DNA from: Gordonia oryzae
Lineage (GTDB): Bacteria > Actinomycetota > Actinomycetes > Mycobacteriales > Mycobacteriaceae
Direction of reading: 5' to 3'
DNA length: 64,000 bases
Assembly: GCF_003797185.1 (NCBI RefSeq)
Contig: NZ_RKMH01000001.1
Span: forward strand, 248,001-312,000
Part shown: one piece after another, positions 1 through 9,730 of the stretch
Numbering within the stretch: the first letter of the stretch is position 1
How the letters are laid out: each line of letters opens with the position of its first letter
Made by a program: the position numbers and the translations under genes
Notes under the pieces: model-generated
The model's input: only the letters and a program-made list of their open reading frames with translations
Told to the model about the DNA's origin: nothing
The model's database searches: none

Positions 1-457
1 TGTAGCGCTCCTCGTTGCGCTGGTATTCGATCTCGACGTTGCGTTCGAGCGCCTGGGCGTTGCCGAAGGCCTCGATGATGACCGAGTGGTCGATGACCAT
101 CTCGGCGGGCGCGAGCGGGTTGACCTTCTCCGGGTCGCCGCCGAGTTCCTTGACGGCGTCGCGCATGGTCGTCAGGTCCACCACGCAGGGCACGCCGGTG
201 AAATCCTGCATGATCACACGCGCGGGGGTGAACTGGATCTCGATGCTCGGCTCGGCCGAGGGATCCCACTGCGCGATCGCGTTGATGTGCTCGGTGGTGA
301 TGTTCGCGCCGTCCTCGGTGCGCAGCAGGTTCTCGGCGAGGACCTTGAGAGCGTAGGGAAGCTTGTCGGTGCCCTCGACCGCGCTGAGCCGGTAGATCTC
401 GTAGGAGTTGTCGCCCACCTCGAGGGTGCCGCGCGCGCCGAACGAATTGATACTCAC
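1..457 (-). CDS. acn: Aconitate hydratase A, N-terminal part (runs off window start)
   Basis: This is the first ~152 residues of a monomeric bacterial aconitase, which interconverts citrate and isocitrate in the TCA cycle. Read leftward, it opens [16 protein letters not shown] and continues with [20 protein letters not shown] and [15 protein letters not shown], all typical of the AcnA/IRP family N-terminus. The iron-sulphur cysteines lie beyond the window edge. I start at GTG 457 because an AGAGGAG ribosome site sits about 10 nt upstream. The gene diverges from the 880-1554 gene, as acn (Rv1475c) does from Rv1476 in M. tuberculosis. An AcnR-type operator lies in its promoter. The family call is secure; the 3' end is outside the window. 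Confidence 0.95.
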   Translation of the reverse strand, partial: MSINSFGARGTLEVGDNSYEIYRLSAVEGTDKLPYALKVLAENLLRTEDGANITTEHINAIAQWDPSAEPSIEIQFTPARVIMQDFTGVPCVVDLTTMRDAVKELGGDPEKVNPLAPAEMVIDHSVIIEAFGNAQALERNVEIEYQRNEERY

Positions 458-671
458 GTGTAATCCACTCTCCTCTGGCCGGCGGGCTGCGCCGGCGTGT
501 GCGTGCTGTCCCGGGCGACGGTCTCCGGGACGGCTGCGTACTTCATCGGCGAACTGACCGGCTCGTCGACTCTGACCATCCACCCGACGGGCTGCGTCGG
601 GGTCGTGCTCGATGCTTCATCCAGCGACGTTTCATCCAGCGACCGCGGGGTTTTCCGCGGTGACGTAATCC

Positions 672-701
672 AGCCTAACAGTACGGTCGTACTGCTAACA
701 A
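672..701 (-). promoter_or_regulatory. acn promoter
   Basis: On the minus strand, TTGTTA (696-701) and TAGGCT (672-677) are separated by 18 nt, a good -35/-10 pair pointing at acn. The transcript would start near 665, giving a leader of about 200 nt. The AcnR-like palindrome fills the spacer. The leader also carries a 13-bp direct repeat, ttcatccagcgac, at 616-628 and 631-643, of unknown meaning. Confidence 0.6.
679..694. promoter_or_regulatory. AcnR-type operator
   Basis: The perfect palindrome CAGTACGGTCGTACTG fits the AcnR operator motif described for Corynebacterium glutamicum acn (CAGNACnnnCGTACTG, from memory). It lies between the -35 and -10 elements of the acn promoter, where a TetR-type repressor would block polymerase. 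The acnR gene itself would be expected just downstream of acn, outside this window. Confidence 0.75.
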
Positions 702-879
702 GGACCGTCCATCGGCGAGTGCGACCCGGACCCCCAGATGCTCACGACTCCCTCATTCTGTCGTACCGTTCTGATCGGGGTTCGGTGAGCATCCACCGAC
801 GAACGCACATTTAATGATCGCGAAACGTGGTGGCCACCGTGACCCGTGCGCGCCATCGAGGTTCGAGGAAGCGGAGACG

Positions 880-1554
880 ATGAATCCTGGTCCGGTCACC
901 GACGGCACCCAGATACTCGCCGCTCCTGCGCCGACCGTTCTCGCGGCGCCCGCCTCCGCGTATGACAGCCAGGGTGTCACTGCCACGACCGCCCCCGGTG
1001 GGGTCGACCTGACCGCTATCGCCGCCGACCTCCGCGACGATCACGTCTACAGCGAGGATCCCGCGCAGATCGGAGCCCTCAGGCAGGTGGTGGCGCATGC
1101 CCAGGCCGACGGTCACGACATTAATCTGGTGGTACTCAAGCAGCAGATGCCCACGTTCACGATGTATCGCGACATCGCCACCGAACTGCAGCAACATGTC
1201 GGCGGGACAGTACTGGTCTTCGGTCCCAATTCGGTGGGCAGTGCGTCGCCGGAGTTCAGTCGGGTCAACCTCGAAGACGCCACCGACAATCTGACGCTGT
1301 CGAATCCGCCGCAGGCCGCACAGCAAATGGTCGATGCGATCACCAAGCCCGGCGTCGACTGGACGCTGGTCACGATTGTGCTGATCGCCGTCGTCACGAT
1401 CGGAGCGATCGTCGGCCGCGTCCGGAGTCTTCGGCGTCGGGACCGCGGTGCGCAGACGTCGGCAGCAGATTTCAGTCACGGCGTCGGTGAGGAACCCGCG
1501 GCGGACGTGACGTCGCCCTCCGGAGCTGCGCCCGGCTCGGGAAACGACTCTTAG
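880..1554 (+). CDS. Membrane-anchored protein, Rv1476-like (DUF6676-type)
   Basis: A 224-residue protein with no known function. The N-terminal half is a soluble alpha/beta-looking domain (DLTAIAADLRDDHVYSEDP ... INLVVLKQQMP). One hydrophobic segment near residues 166-188 is followed by an Arg-rich stretch and a disordered tail, so it is probably a bitopic membrane protein. I use ATG 880 because GAGGAAG lies about 8 nt upstream and the longer reading frame from 814 has no family support. It sits between acn and the RipA-like endopeptidase, as Rv1476 does. A cell-envelope role is only a guess from its neighbour. Confidence 0.75.
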   Translation: MNPGPVTDGTQILAAPAPTVLAAPASAYDSQGVTATTAPGGVDLTAIAADLRDDHVYSEDPAQIGALRQVVAHAQADGHDINLVVLKQQMPTFTMYRDIATELQQHVGGTVLVFGPNSVGSASPEFSRVNLEDATDNLTLSNPPQAAQQMVDAITKPGVDWTLVTIVLIAVVTIGAIVGRVRSLRRRDRGAQTSAADFSHGVGEEPAADVTSPSGAAPGSGNDS

Positions 1555-1937
1555 GAAGGTCTGCGGGATCCTGCACACGGTGGCCGAGCTGTATCCGGCC
1601 GATCTTCGTCGCCGTTCTCGCGGACGGTCTCGGGATCCCCTGAAGGGTTGACGCTTCTGCGCCGGCATCCGTTGCCAATTCGATATCAACCCAACCTGTC
1701 GGACTTTGAGCAGTTCACAGCATCGGCGCAGGTAATCACGTCTTTGTAATTCGTTGCACCCGTTTTCTCCTGTGGCAAATGTGACGTACGGTTCCAATGT
1801 CACGTGTGGTGTACATGTCCATCAATGCGCCACATGTGATGCGTGTTGCATCGTCGGCGTCGTGCGCCGCGCGGGGTTGCAGACGCTGTTCGTGCCACGG
1901 ATGACCACATCCGCTGACAGACGGCGAGGGAGTGCCA
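1555..1937 (+). promoter_or_regulatory. Long leader/regulatory region of the RipA-like gene
   Basis: A 383-nt gap without a credible gene. It contains GTGAC (1781-1785) and GTCAC (1799-1803) as an inverted pair 13 nt apart, a CACGTG palindrome (1801-1806) and a CACATGTG palindrome near 1832. ripA is a known MtrA-regulated gene in mycobacteria and GTCAC-like words occur in MtrA sites, so these may be regulator boxes, but the spacing is not a clean match. I looked for the c-di-AMP (ydaO) riboswitch often found before actinobacterial NlpC/P60 genes and did not recognise it. Confidence 0.3.
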
Positions 1938-3467
1938 GTGAGGCGAGTGACCACAGGAGTGGGCCGCAGGGCGGCGCGCCGATGGGCGTCGTTGGCGACG
2001 GCGCTCGTCGCGGCGACCGTCGGCCTGGTTGCCGTGATGGGTCCGGCTGCGGCCGCACCGACCACCTCGCGCGCCCCGAGTTCGTCGGTATCGGCGCTGA
2101 TCAATGAGATCGCCCAGGTCAACCAGAATCTCAGCGACCTCGACAGCGCGGTCGCCGCTCGGCAGGAGGCGGCCAACCACGCCGTCGTCGACTATCAGAA
2201 CGCCGTCGCTGCACAGCGTCTCGCCGCCGTGGCCGCCGACGACGCCCAACAATCATTGGGTCGTGCCACCCGCGCCACCGAGTCCGCTCAACGTGCGTTC
2301 GACCAGTTCGTCCGGTCGGTCTATCGCACCGGGGGGAACGAGGGCACGCTGACCGAGTACCTCTCGTCGTCGGATCCGCAGAAGGTGCTCGACCGGGTCA
2401 CCGTCATCAATCAACTCGGCCGCGACCAACAGCAGACCATCCGGCGCTTGCAGGTGGCGCGCAATCAGCAGGCCAACCAGGTGGCGGCACTACAGGCGAC
2501 CAAGCGCCAGACCGCCTACGCGGCGCACAGCGCCCAGACCCGCCGCGACGATGCCCTTGCGGCGGTGTCGGCGGCTCGCGGCGCGATCGCCGACCAGCAA
2601 CGCACACGAGCCACCCTGGTCCAGCAACGCAACATGGTCCAGTCCCAGCTCGACAAACTGCGTGGGACGGCGCGACCGACGCAGGTCGACGCCCCGGCTC
2701 CCGCGGATCTGCTGACCGGGTTGTTCCGCAATCTGCCCGGTCAGGCGCAGCCCGGCCCGGTGTCGATCAGCCCCACCCAGGCGGCCGGTGACAACGACGC
2801 CATGCAGGTCGCCGCCGAAGCTGCGGCTCGGCTGGCCCTTGATGTGACGCAGAAGGTCCTGTCCGGGCTCGTGGGCCAGCAACAGGTGCCGCATTCGCAA
2901 TTGCTCGACGAACTCGGACTCGGCGGAGCGGGGCTGGGCAGCGACGGTGGAGACACACTCGGTGCGCGCCTGGGGACGGGCAGCCTTGGGCAGCTCTTCG
3001 GCAGCTCGGGCGGAGGTGGCGGGGTCGTCCGCCCGGGCCTGCGCGGCCCGCAGGCCGTCGAGATCGTCGTCAACCGCGCACTGTCGCAGTTGAACGTGCC
3101 CTACGCGTGGGGCGGCGGTGATGCCAATGGGCCGACCCAGGGCATCCGCGACGGCGGCGTGGCAGACAGCTACGGCGACTACAACAAGATCGGGTTCGAC
3201 TGCTCGGGTCTGATGGTCTACGCCTTCGCCGGCGTCGGAATCGAGCTGCCGCACTACACCGGCTATCAGTACACGTCGGGGCCGCAGTTTCCATTGGCAC
3301 AGATGCAGCGTGGCGACATGATCTTCTACGGCCCCAACGCCAGTGAGCACGTCGCCCTCTACCTCGGCGACGGAAAGATGGTCGAGGCGCCGCAGTCTGG
3401 CGATGTGGTGAAGGTGTCGCCGGTGCGTACCGACGGCGCGATGCCCAACGTCGTCCGCCTCCTCTGA
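1938..3467 (+). CDS. Secreted NlpC/P60 peptidoglycan endopeptidase (RipA-like)
   Basis: A 509-residue secreted hydrolase that should cut the D-Glu-mDAP bond of peptidoglycan stem peptides during cell separation, like mycobacterial RipA. It has a signal peptide ending in a Pro-Ala-Ala-Ala-Ala region near residue 35. Next comes a long Gln/Ala-rich coiled coil (about 50-235), the usual autoinhibitory part, then a Gly/Ser linker. The C-terminal NlpC/P60 domain has catalytic Cys422 (FDCSG) and His471 (SEHVALYLGDG). I chose GTG 1938 because GAGGGA ends 6 nt before it; the in-frame GTG at 1932 directly abuts that site. M. tuberculosis has ripA and ripB in tandem here; only one copy is present. Confidence 0.9.
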   Translation: MRRVTTGVGRRAARRWASLATALVAATVGLVAVMGPAAAAPTTSRAPSSSVSALINEIAQVNQNLSDLDSAVAARQEAANHAVVDYQNAVAAQRLAAVAADDAQQSLGRATRATESAQRAFDQFVRSVYRTGGNEGTLTEYLSSSDPQKVLDRVTVINQLGRDQQQTIRRLQVARNQQANQVAALQATKRQTAYAAHSAQTRRDDALAAVSAARGAIADQQRTRATLVQQRNMVQSQLDKLRGTARPTQVDAPAPADLLTGLFRNLPGQAQPGPVSISPTQAAGDNDAMQVAAEAAARLALDVTQKVLSGLVGQQQVPHSQLLDELGLGGAGLGSDGGDTLGARLGTGSLGQLFGSSGGGGGVVRPGLRGPQAVEIVVNRALSQLNVPYAWGGGDANGPTQGIRDGGVADSYGDYNKIGFDCSGLMVYAFAGVGIELPHYTGYQYTSGPQFPLAQMQRGDMIFYGPNASEHVALYLGDGKMVEAPQSGDVVKVSPVRTDGAMPNVVRLL

Positions 3468-3559
3468 GCAAGGTGGGGCTGCGGGCTCTTGGTCGTCATC
3501 CGACGCACCGGCGTCGGCGACGCCCGCGCCCTTCGTGGCATGTTCTCAGTCGGCGCCGC

Positions 3560-3565
3560 TAGGCT
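3560..3565 (+). promoter_or_regulatory. -10 box of the moxR operon
   Basis: TAGGCT lies 58 nt before the moxR TTG start and implies a transcription start near 3572 with a leader of about 50 nt. No clear -35 is seen. Confidence 0.4.
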
Positions 3566-3623
3566 GGCAACGACGCGAGCGGGGTAGCGCCGTCGCCGGA
3601 TCAGCAACGACAGGAGCAAAGGG

Positions 3624-4859
3624 TTGACCTCACATTCCACGGTCGAGTCGACGCCGCCGGGGGCCGGCGCTGCGGGCTTCGAACTGAGCGACGCCGACGT
3701 CAAGCTGGTGGAACGGGCGATCTACGAGGTCAAGCGGGTCATCGTCGGTCAGGACCAGCTCGTCGAACGCATTCTCGTGGGCCTGCTCGCCCGCGGCCAC
3801 ATTCTGCTCGAGGGTGTTCCCGGAGTCGCCAAGACCCTCGCGGTCGAGACCTTCGCCAAGGTGATCGGCGGCAGTTTCTCCCGGGTCCAGTTCACCCCCG
3901 ACCTCGTCCCGACCGACCTCATCGGCACACGGATCTATCGCCAGGGACGCGAGGAGTTCGACACCGAACTCGGTCCCGTGGTCGCGAACTTCCTGCTCGC
4001 CGACGAGATCAATCGCGCGCCCGCCAAGGTCCAGTCGGCACTGCTCGAGGTGATGGCCGAGCGGCACGTCTCGATCGGTGGAACGACCTATCCGATGCCT
4101 GATCCGTTCCTGGTCATGGCGACCCAGAATCCGATCGAGAACGAGGGCGTCTACCCCCTGCCCGAGGCGCAGCGCGACCGGTTCCTGTTCAAGGTGCTCG
4201 TCGACTATCCGTCGGTGGAGGAAGAACGCGAGATCGTTTATCGGATGGGCAATGTCGCCCCCGAGGCGTCGCAGATCCTCGATCCCGCGGCGACCATCCG
4301 GCTGCAGCGGACCGCCGCCAACGTCTTCGTGCACCACGCCCTGGTCGACTACGTCGTACGTGTCATCAACGCCACGCGCCGCCCGGCCGACCTCGGACTG
4401 ACCGATGCCGGGCGCTGGCTCTCCTACGGCGCCTCGCCGCGCGCGACCCTCGGTATCGTCGCCGCAGCCCGGGCACTGGCGCTCGTGCGCGGTCGCGACT
4501 ACGTCATCCCGCAGGACATCGTCGAGATCATCCCGGATGTGCTGCGGCACCGTCTGGTCCTCAGCTACGACGCGCTGGCCGACGAGATCACCGCGGACAC
4601 GGTGATCACGCGCATTCTGCAGACCGTCGGTCTGCCGCAGGTCGGCGCACAACCGATGGCCGCCCCGTACCCGTCCGACCTGCAACCGGGACTTCAGCAA
4701 CCCGGACCCCAGCAGCCCGGACCCCAGCAGCCGGGTCATGAGCACGCCAACCCGCCGGAACCGCAGGTCGGTGCACCGTCGAGCGTTGGTCAGCAGATCA
4801 CTGCCCAGAATGGTCTGCATGTACCCAACCAGGCGACCGCGAACTATGGCGGCCAATAG
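3624..4859 (+). CDS. moxR1: MoxR-family AAA+ ATPase
   Basis: A 411-residue AAA+ ATPase of the MoxR class, thought to act as a chaperone for partner VWA proteins. It has Walker A GVPGVAKT (64-71), Walker B LLADEIN (124-130) with the MoxR-type NRAPAKVQSALLE continuation, and sensor 1 MATQNPIE. The C-terminus is a low-complexity tail with repeated Gln-Pro-Gly units (QQPGPQQPG). The start is TTG 3624, with CAGGAG 7 nt upstream. It overlaps the DUF58 gene by 14 nt. This moxR-DUF58-VWA order ahead of fabG1-inhA matches Rv1479-Rv1481. Confidence 0.92.
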   Translation: MTSHSTVESTPPGAGAAGFELSDADVKLVERAIYEVKRVIVGQDQLVERILVGLLARGHILLEGVPGVAKTLAVETFAKVIGGSFSRVQFTPDLVPTDLIGTRIYRQGREEFDTELGPVVANFLLADEINRAPAKVQSALLEVMAERHVSIGGTTYPMPDPFLVMATQNPIENEGVYPLPEAQRDRFLFKVLVDYPSVEEEREIVYRMGNVAPEASQILDPAATIRLQRTAANVFVHHALVDYVVRVINATRRPADLGLTDAGRWLSYGASPRATLGIVAAARALALVRGRDYVIPQDIVEIIPDVLRHRLVLSYDALADEITADTVITRILQTVGLPQVGAQPMAAPYPSDLQPGLQQPGPQQPGPQQPGHEHANPPEPQVGAPSSVGQQITAQNGLHVPNQATANYGGQ

Positions 4860-5778
4860 CGATCTGCCGTCGCTCGGGGCGGGATTGCTCGAGGAGCCGC
4901 AGCTCACTGCGGCGCTGAAGACGCTCGAGATCGCGGTGCGGCGCAAACTCGATGGTGTGCTGCAGGGCGAGCACCTCGGCCTCATCCCCGGGCCCGGTTC
5001 GGAGCCTGGGGAGGCGCGGCCTTATCAGCCCGGCGATGACATCCGCCGCATGGAATGGTCAGTGACCGCACGCACCACGCAGCCGCACGTTCGTCAGATG
5101 GTCGCCGACCGCGAGCTCGAGACGTGGCTCGTGGTCGACGCCTCGGCGAGCCTCGACTTCGGCACCGTCAACTGCACCAAACGGGAACTAGCGGTCGCGG
5201 CGGCGGCCGCGATCGTCCATCTGACCTCCGGTGGCGGCAACAGGCACGGGGCGATCGTGGTGACCGGTGACCAGGTCGTGCGCGTCCCGGCGCGGGCCGG
5301 ACGAGTGCACGCGCAACAGGTGTTGACAACGATCGCCACCACCACCCGCGGCGCTCCCGGTGTCCGTGGCGACCTCGACGCGGGTATCGAGGCGCTCCGT
5401 CGTCCGCAACGACGCCATGGTCTGGCCGTGGTGATCAGTGATTTCCTCGGACCGATCACGTGGGAGCGGTCCCTGCGGGCGATTGCGGCCCACCATGACC
5501 TCCTTGCCGTCGAGGTACTCGATCCGCGCGATGTGGAACTGCCACCGATCGGTGAGGTGCGCCTGGCCGACGCCGAGTCCGGCGAGGTGCGTGAGGTGAC
5601 CATCACCGACCGCCTCCGCCACGATTTCTCGGTGGCGGCCCAGGCACATCAGGACAAGGTTGCACGCACCGTCCGCACTTGCGGCGGTCCGGTGTTGTCG
5701 CTGCGTACCGACCGGGACTGGCTCACCGACGTCGTGAAATTCGTCGGTCGCCGCCGCCGCGCGGCCGGGGTCCGGTGA
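4846..5778 (+). CDS. DUF58 domain protein (Rv1480-like)
   Basis: A 310-residue DUF58 protein that pairs with MoxR ATPases. The hallmark region RPYQPGDDIRRMEWSVTAR is followed by ELETWLVVDASASLDFG, a degenerate VWA-like fold. The C-terminal half (HDLLAVEVLDPRDVELP) completes the family. It starts at ATG 4846 inside the moxR 3' end and is followed 8 nt later by the VWA gene, so translation is probably coupled. The biochemical role is not established; in related bacteria such operons affect envelope integrity. Confidence 0.85.
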   Translation: MAANSDLPSLGAGLLEEPQLTAALKTLEIAVRRKLDGVLQGEHLGLIPGPGSEPGEARPYQPGDDIRRMEWSVTARTTQPHVRQMVADRELETWLVVDASASLDFGTVNCTKRELAVAAAAAIVHLTSGGGNRHGAIVVTGDQVVRVPARAGRVHAQQVLTTIATTTRGAPGVRGDLDAGIEALRRPQRRHGLAVVISDFLGPITWERSLRAIAAHHDLLAVEVLDPRDVELPPIGEVRLADAESGEVREVTITDRLRHDFSVAAQAHQDKVARTVRTCGGPVLSLRTDRDWLTDVVKFVGRRRRAAGVR

Positions 5779-5785
5779 TCACGGA

Positions 5786-6763
5786 GTGTTCTCCAACCCC
5801 TGGTGGCTGTTGCTCGCCCTGCTGGTGGCCGTCGTCGTCGCCTGCTACGTCTACATCCTCCGGACTCGTCGCAGGCGAACCCTACAGTTCGCCAACACCG
5901 AGGTCCTCGATCGGGTCACCGCGCCTGACGGTCGCTGGACACGATGGGCCCGGCACGCCCCGATCGCCCTATTGATCGTCGCATTGCTCCTACTTGTCGT
6001 CGCCGCGGCCGGACCGCAGGCCGATCGAAAGGTGCCGCGCAACAAGGCCACCGTCATGCTGGTGATGGACGTGTCGAAATCCATGGAGTCCACCGACGTC
6101 GCGCCGACCCGGCTCAAGGCGGCGCAGGCCGCGGCGAAGAAGTTCGCCGACGATCTCACCGACGGCATCAACCTGGGCCTGATCTCGTTCGCCGGGACGG
6201 CGTCGAACCTGGTCACGCCCACACCGGATCACGGCGCGACCAAAGCTGCCGTCGATAAGCTGCAACTTGCCACCAAGACCGCTACCGGCGAGGGCATCTT
6301 CGCCGCCATCCAGCAGATTCAGACGCTCAACGCCGTCCTCGGCGGTGACTCCGGCGCGCCACCGGCACGCATCGTGTTGCTCTCCGATGGCAAGGAGACA
6401 GTGCCCGACGACCCGGACGACCCGCGTGGCGCCTTCACCGCGGCCCGTAAGGCCAAGGAGGAGAAGATCCCGGTGTCCACGATCTCCTTCGGTACCGCGG
6501 CCGGCGTCGTGAATCTCGACGGCGATCAGGTACCGGTGCCTGTTGACGATGACACCCTGCGTCAGATCGCCAACCTCTCCGGCGGCCGGTTCTTCACCGC
6601 GTCGACTCTTGACGAGCTCAACAAGGTCTACGAATCGCTGCAGAAGGATATCGGCTATGAGATCCGTAGGGGCGACAACTCGCGACCCTGGATCATTTCC
6701 GGCACGATCCTCGCGATCGCCGCGGTCATCGGTTCGCTGGTCATCAACCAACGTCTGCCGTAG
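5786..6763 (+). CDS. VWA-domain membrane protein, BatA-like (Rv1481-like)
   Basis: A 325-residue membrane protein. Two N-terminal hydrophobic helices (about 4-27 and 52-72) precede a von Willebrand A domain with an intact MIDAS motif (DVSKS) and later ARIVLLSDGKET. A third hydrophobic helix closes the C-terminus. The topology matches Bat-type proteins, with the VWA domain between membrane anchors. It is the likely client or partner of the MoxR ATPase two genes upstream. The start is GTG 5786; no strong ribosome site is seen, which fits coupling to the DUF58 gene. Confidence 0.85.
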   Translation: MFSNPWWLLLALLVAVVVACYVYILRTRRRRTLQFANTEVLDRVTAPDGRWTRWARHAPIALLIVALLLLVVAAAGPQADRKVPRNKATVMLVMDVSKSMESTDVAPTRLKAAQAAAKKFADDLTDGINLGLISFAGTASNLVTPTPDHGATKAAVDKLQLATKTATGEGIFAAIQQIQTLNAVLGGDSGAPPARIVLLSDGKETVPDDPDDPRGAFTAARKAKEEKIPVSTISFGTAAGVVNLDGDQVPVPVDDDTLRQIANLSGGRFFTASTLDELNKVYESLQKDIGYEIRRGDNSRPWIISGTILAIAAVIGSLVINQRLP

Positions 6764-6842
6764 TCGGTGCACCGGCGGAGTCGTCGGTGTGTGCGTGCGC
6801 GCCCAGGGCAGACCTGACGGCACGTGCCGCCGATCCAACCGA

Positions 6843-7598
<756 letters not shown>

Positions 7599-7671
7599 AC
7601 TTGTTAGATCCGTTCTCCCGCCATCGATTTTCTCCATTCCCCCGACCCCGCACAGCAGAGGAGTTCTCGCC

Positions 7672-8505
7672 GTGAGCGGAATCCTGGACGGCAAGACCGT
7701 CCTCGTCACCGGCATCATCACCGATGCCTCCATCGCTTTCCATACCGCCAAGGTCGCCCAGGAGCAGGGCGCTAAGGTCATCATCACCGGGATCCCAGAG
7801 CGGTTGCGGCTGATCGACCGCATTGCCAAGCGGCTACCGCAGGAGGTGCCGGCGGCGATCCCGCTCGACGTCACCGACGAGGAGTCGCTCGCCGCTCTCG
7901 CGGACAAGGTCGGTGAACTCGCGCCCGAGGGGGTCGACGGAGTGGTGCACTCCATCGCTTTCGCTCCCAAAACGCTGATGGGTCCCGACGCCGTGCCGTT
8001 CCTCGACGGCCCGGGCCCCGATGTGTCCAGGGCCTTCGAGATCTCGGCATGGAGTTATGCGTCGCTCGCGCGCGCGGTGCTGCCGGTGATGAACGAACGT
8101 GGCTCGATCGTCGGCATGGACTTCGATCCGCGGACCGCGATGCCCGACTACAACTGGATGGGTGTGGCCAAGGCCGCCCTGGAGTCGGTGAACCGTTACG
8201 TGGCGCGCGAGGTCGGCTACGCCAAGCGGATCCGGTCCAACCTGGTGGCGGCCGGTCCCATCAAAACGCTTGCTGCCAAGGCGATTTCGGGGACAGCCAC
8301 CGATGACGCCAAGAAGCTGAACATGCTCAACGAGTACTGGAACGGCGCGTCGCCGATCGGCTGGGACGTCAACGATCCGGGCGTGGTGGGCACCAGTGTG
8401 TGCGCCCTGCTCTCGGACTACCTGCCGGGCACCACCGGGTCGATCGTCTACGTCGACGGCGGGGCGAGCCACAACACCTGGTTCCCTGCGGACTTCATCA
8501 AGTGA
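7672..8505 (+). CDS. inhA: Enoyl-ACP reductase InhA
   Basis: A 277-residue NADH-dependent enoyl-ACP reductase of FAS-II and the target of the isoniazid-NAD adduct. It opens with [19 protein letters not shown] as InhA does. It has Ser94 in the NADH-contacting VHSIAF loop and the Tyr160/Lys167 pair in [12 protein letters not shown], equivalent to Tyr158 and Lys165 in M. tuberculosis. The start is GTG 7672, with GAGGAG 8 nt upstream. hemH starts 5 nt after its stop, so the two are co-transcribed. Confidence 0.96.
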   Translation: MSGILDGKTVLVTGIITDASIAFHTAKVAQEQGAKVIITGIPERLRLIDRIAKRLPQEVPAAIPLDVTDEESLAALADKVGELAPEGVDGVVHSIAFAPKTLMGPDAVPFLDGPGPDVSRAFEISAWSYASLARAVLPVMNERGSIVGMDFDPRTAMPDYNWMGVAKAALESVNRYVAREVGYAKRIRSNLVAAGPIKTLAAKAISGTATDDAKKLNMLNEYWNGASPIGWDVNDPGVVGTSVCALLSDYLPGTTGSIVYVDGGASHNTWFPADFIK

Positions 8506-8509
8506 GCGT

Positions 8510-9679
8510 GTGCCGGTGACCGTCGCGCCCGAAAGCGGGGACATCGATCCCACCGGCGATAGCCGAGAGTGTGATCGCACCGGCGGCGGCCGGCAGTTTG
8601 ACGCTGTGCTGTTTCTGTCCTTCGGTGGGCCCGACGGGCCCGACGACGTGATCCCCTTCCTGGAGAACGTCACCCGGGGGCGCGGTGTGCCCAGGAAGCG
8701 CCTCGAGGAGGTGGCGCAGCATTATCTGCATTTCGGTGGTGTATCACCGATCAACCGGCTCAATCTCGAGATGATCGAGGCCCTGCGCGGCGAACTGGAC
8801 CGTCGCGGGCGCAAGGGGTTGCCGGTCTTCTTCGGTAACCGCAACTGGCATCCGATGATCGCCGACACCGTCACCGAGATGTACGACGCGGGTCATCGGC
8901 GGATTCTTGTATTCCCGACGTCGGCCTGGGGTGGCTATTCCGGTTGTCGGCAATACCACGAAGACATCGAGCACGCGGTGACCGAGCTGACACTGCGCCG
9001 GCCCGCGGCGGCATCGTCGGATCCCGTCCTGCTGCGCAAACTCCCCCAGTATTGGGACCATCCGGCGATGGTGGCGGCCGGCCGTGACGCGGTCGCGCGT
9101 GCGGCGGCCCTCCTCCCGCCCTCCTCCCGCCCGCCGCGTCTGGTGTGCACGGCGCATTCGGTGCCCAGCGCCGCCGACGCGAACTCCGGGCCCGCCGCCG
9201 ACGGCGGGCGCATGTACTCGTATCAGGTGGCTCGTGCGGCCGAGATGGTTGCGCGGGCAGCCGGTTTCGACGACCACGACCAGGTGTGGCAGTCGCGCTC
9301 CGGGCCGCCACAGGTGCCCTGGTTGAGCCCGGACATCTGCGACCATCTCGAAACACTGGCCGCACAGGGCATCACGCAGGTCATCGTCTACCCGGTGGGA
9401 TTCATCTCCGACCATCTCGAGGTGATCTGGGACCTCGACAACGAGGCGGCCGATACCGCGCGGCGTCTGGGAATGGATTACGTCCGCGCCGACACCGTGG
9501 GCACCGACGCGCGTTTCGTGGCCCTGATCGCCGATCTCGTCGACGACCACCTTGTCGACGACCGCTATACCGGTGCTGCGAATGCTCCGGCGGGCGAGTC
9601 GCCGATGGGGTGCGGGGACAACGGGGCGGTCTGCCGTGACCGCTGCTGTGTGCCGGTGCCCCGTCCGACCCGCAGCTGA
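8510..9679 (+). CDS. hemH: Ferrochelatase (coproporphyrin type), Cys-rich C-terminus
   Basis: A ferrochelatase of about 389 residues that inserts iron into the porphyrin late in haem synthesis; actinobacteria normally use coproporphyrin III. It carries VLFLSFGGPDGPDDV, the GGVSPINRLN loop, FGNRNWHP, the His-bearing TAHSVP motif, WQSRSGPPQVPWL and QVIVYPVGFISDHLEV. The last ~25 residues hold a cluster CGDNGAVCRDRCC, and another Cys lies in the YSGCRQYHED segment. Cysteines in these places bind a [2Fe-2S] cluster in the M. tuberculosis enzyme. GTG 8510 is used; GTG 8516 is possible. The order fabG1-inhA-hemH matches Rv1483-Rv1485. Confidence 0.93.
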   Translation: MPVTVAPESGDIDPTGDSRECDRTGGGRQFDAVLFLSFGGPDGPDDVIPFLENVTRGRGVPRKRLEEVAQHYLHFGGVSPINRLNLEMIEALRGELDRRGRKGLPVFFGNRNWHPMIADTVTEMYDAGHRRILVFPTSAWGGYSGCRQYHEDIEHAVTELTLRRPAAASSDPVLLRKLPQYWDHPAMVAAGRDAVARAAALLPPSSRPPRLVCTAHSVPSAADANSGPAADGGRMYSYQVARAAEMVARAAGFDDHDQVWQSRSGPPQVPWLSPDICDHLETLAAQGITQVIVYPVGFISDHLEVIWDLDNEAADTARRLGMDYVRADTVGTDARFVALIADLVDDHLVDDRYTGAANAPAGESPMGCGDNGAVCRDRCCVPVPRPTRS

Positions 9680-9730
9680 CGATGCGGAGCGATCACCCTC
9701 ATCAGGGGATGTGAATCGTCGGCGCACCGA

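Noticed and set aside
497-814. 105-codon frame in the acn upstream region
   Set aside because: It runs through the acn promoter and operator, has no ribosome site and no protein-like pattern.
811-1803. 330-residue minus-strand frame over the Rv1476-like gene
   Set aside because: Arg-rich shadow of the plus-strand gene with no recognisable domain.
1555-1937. ydaO (c-di-AMP) riboswitch upstream of the NlpC/P60 gene
   Set aside because: Conserved ydaO sequence blocks were not recognised.
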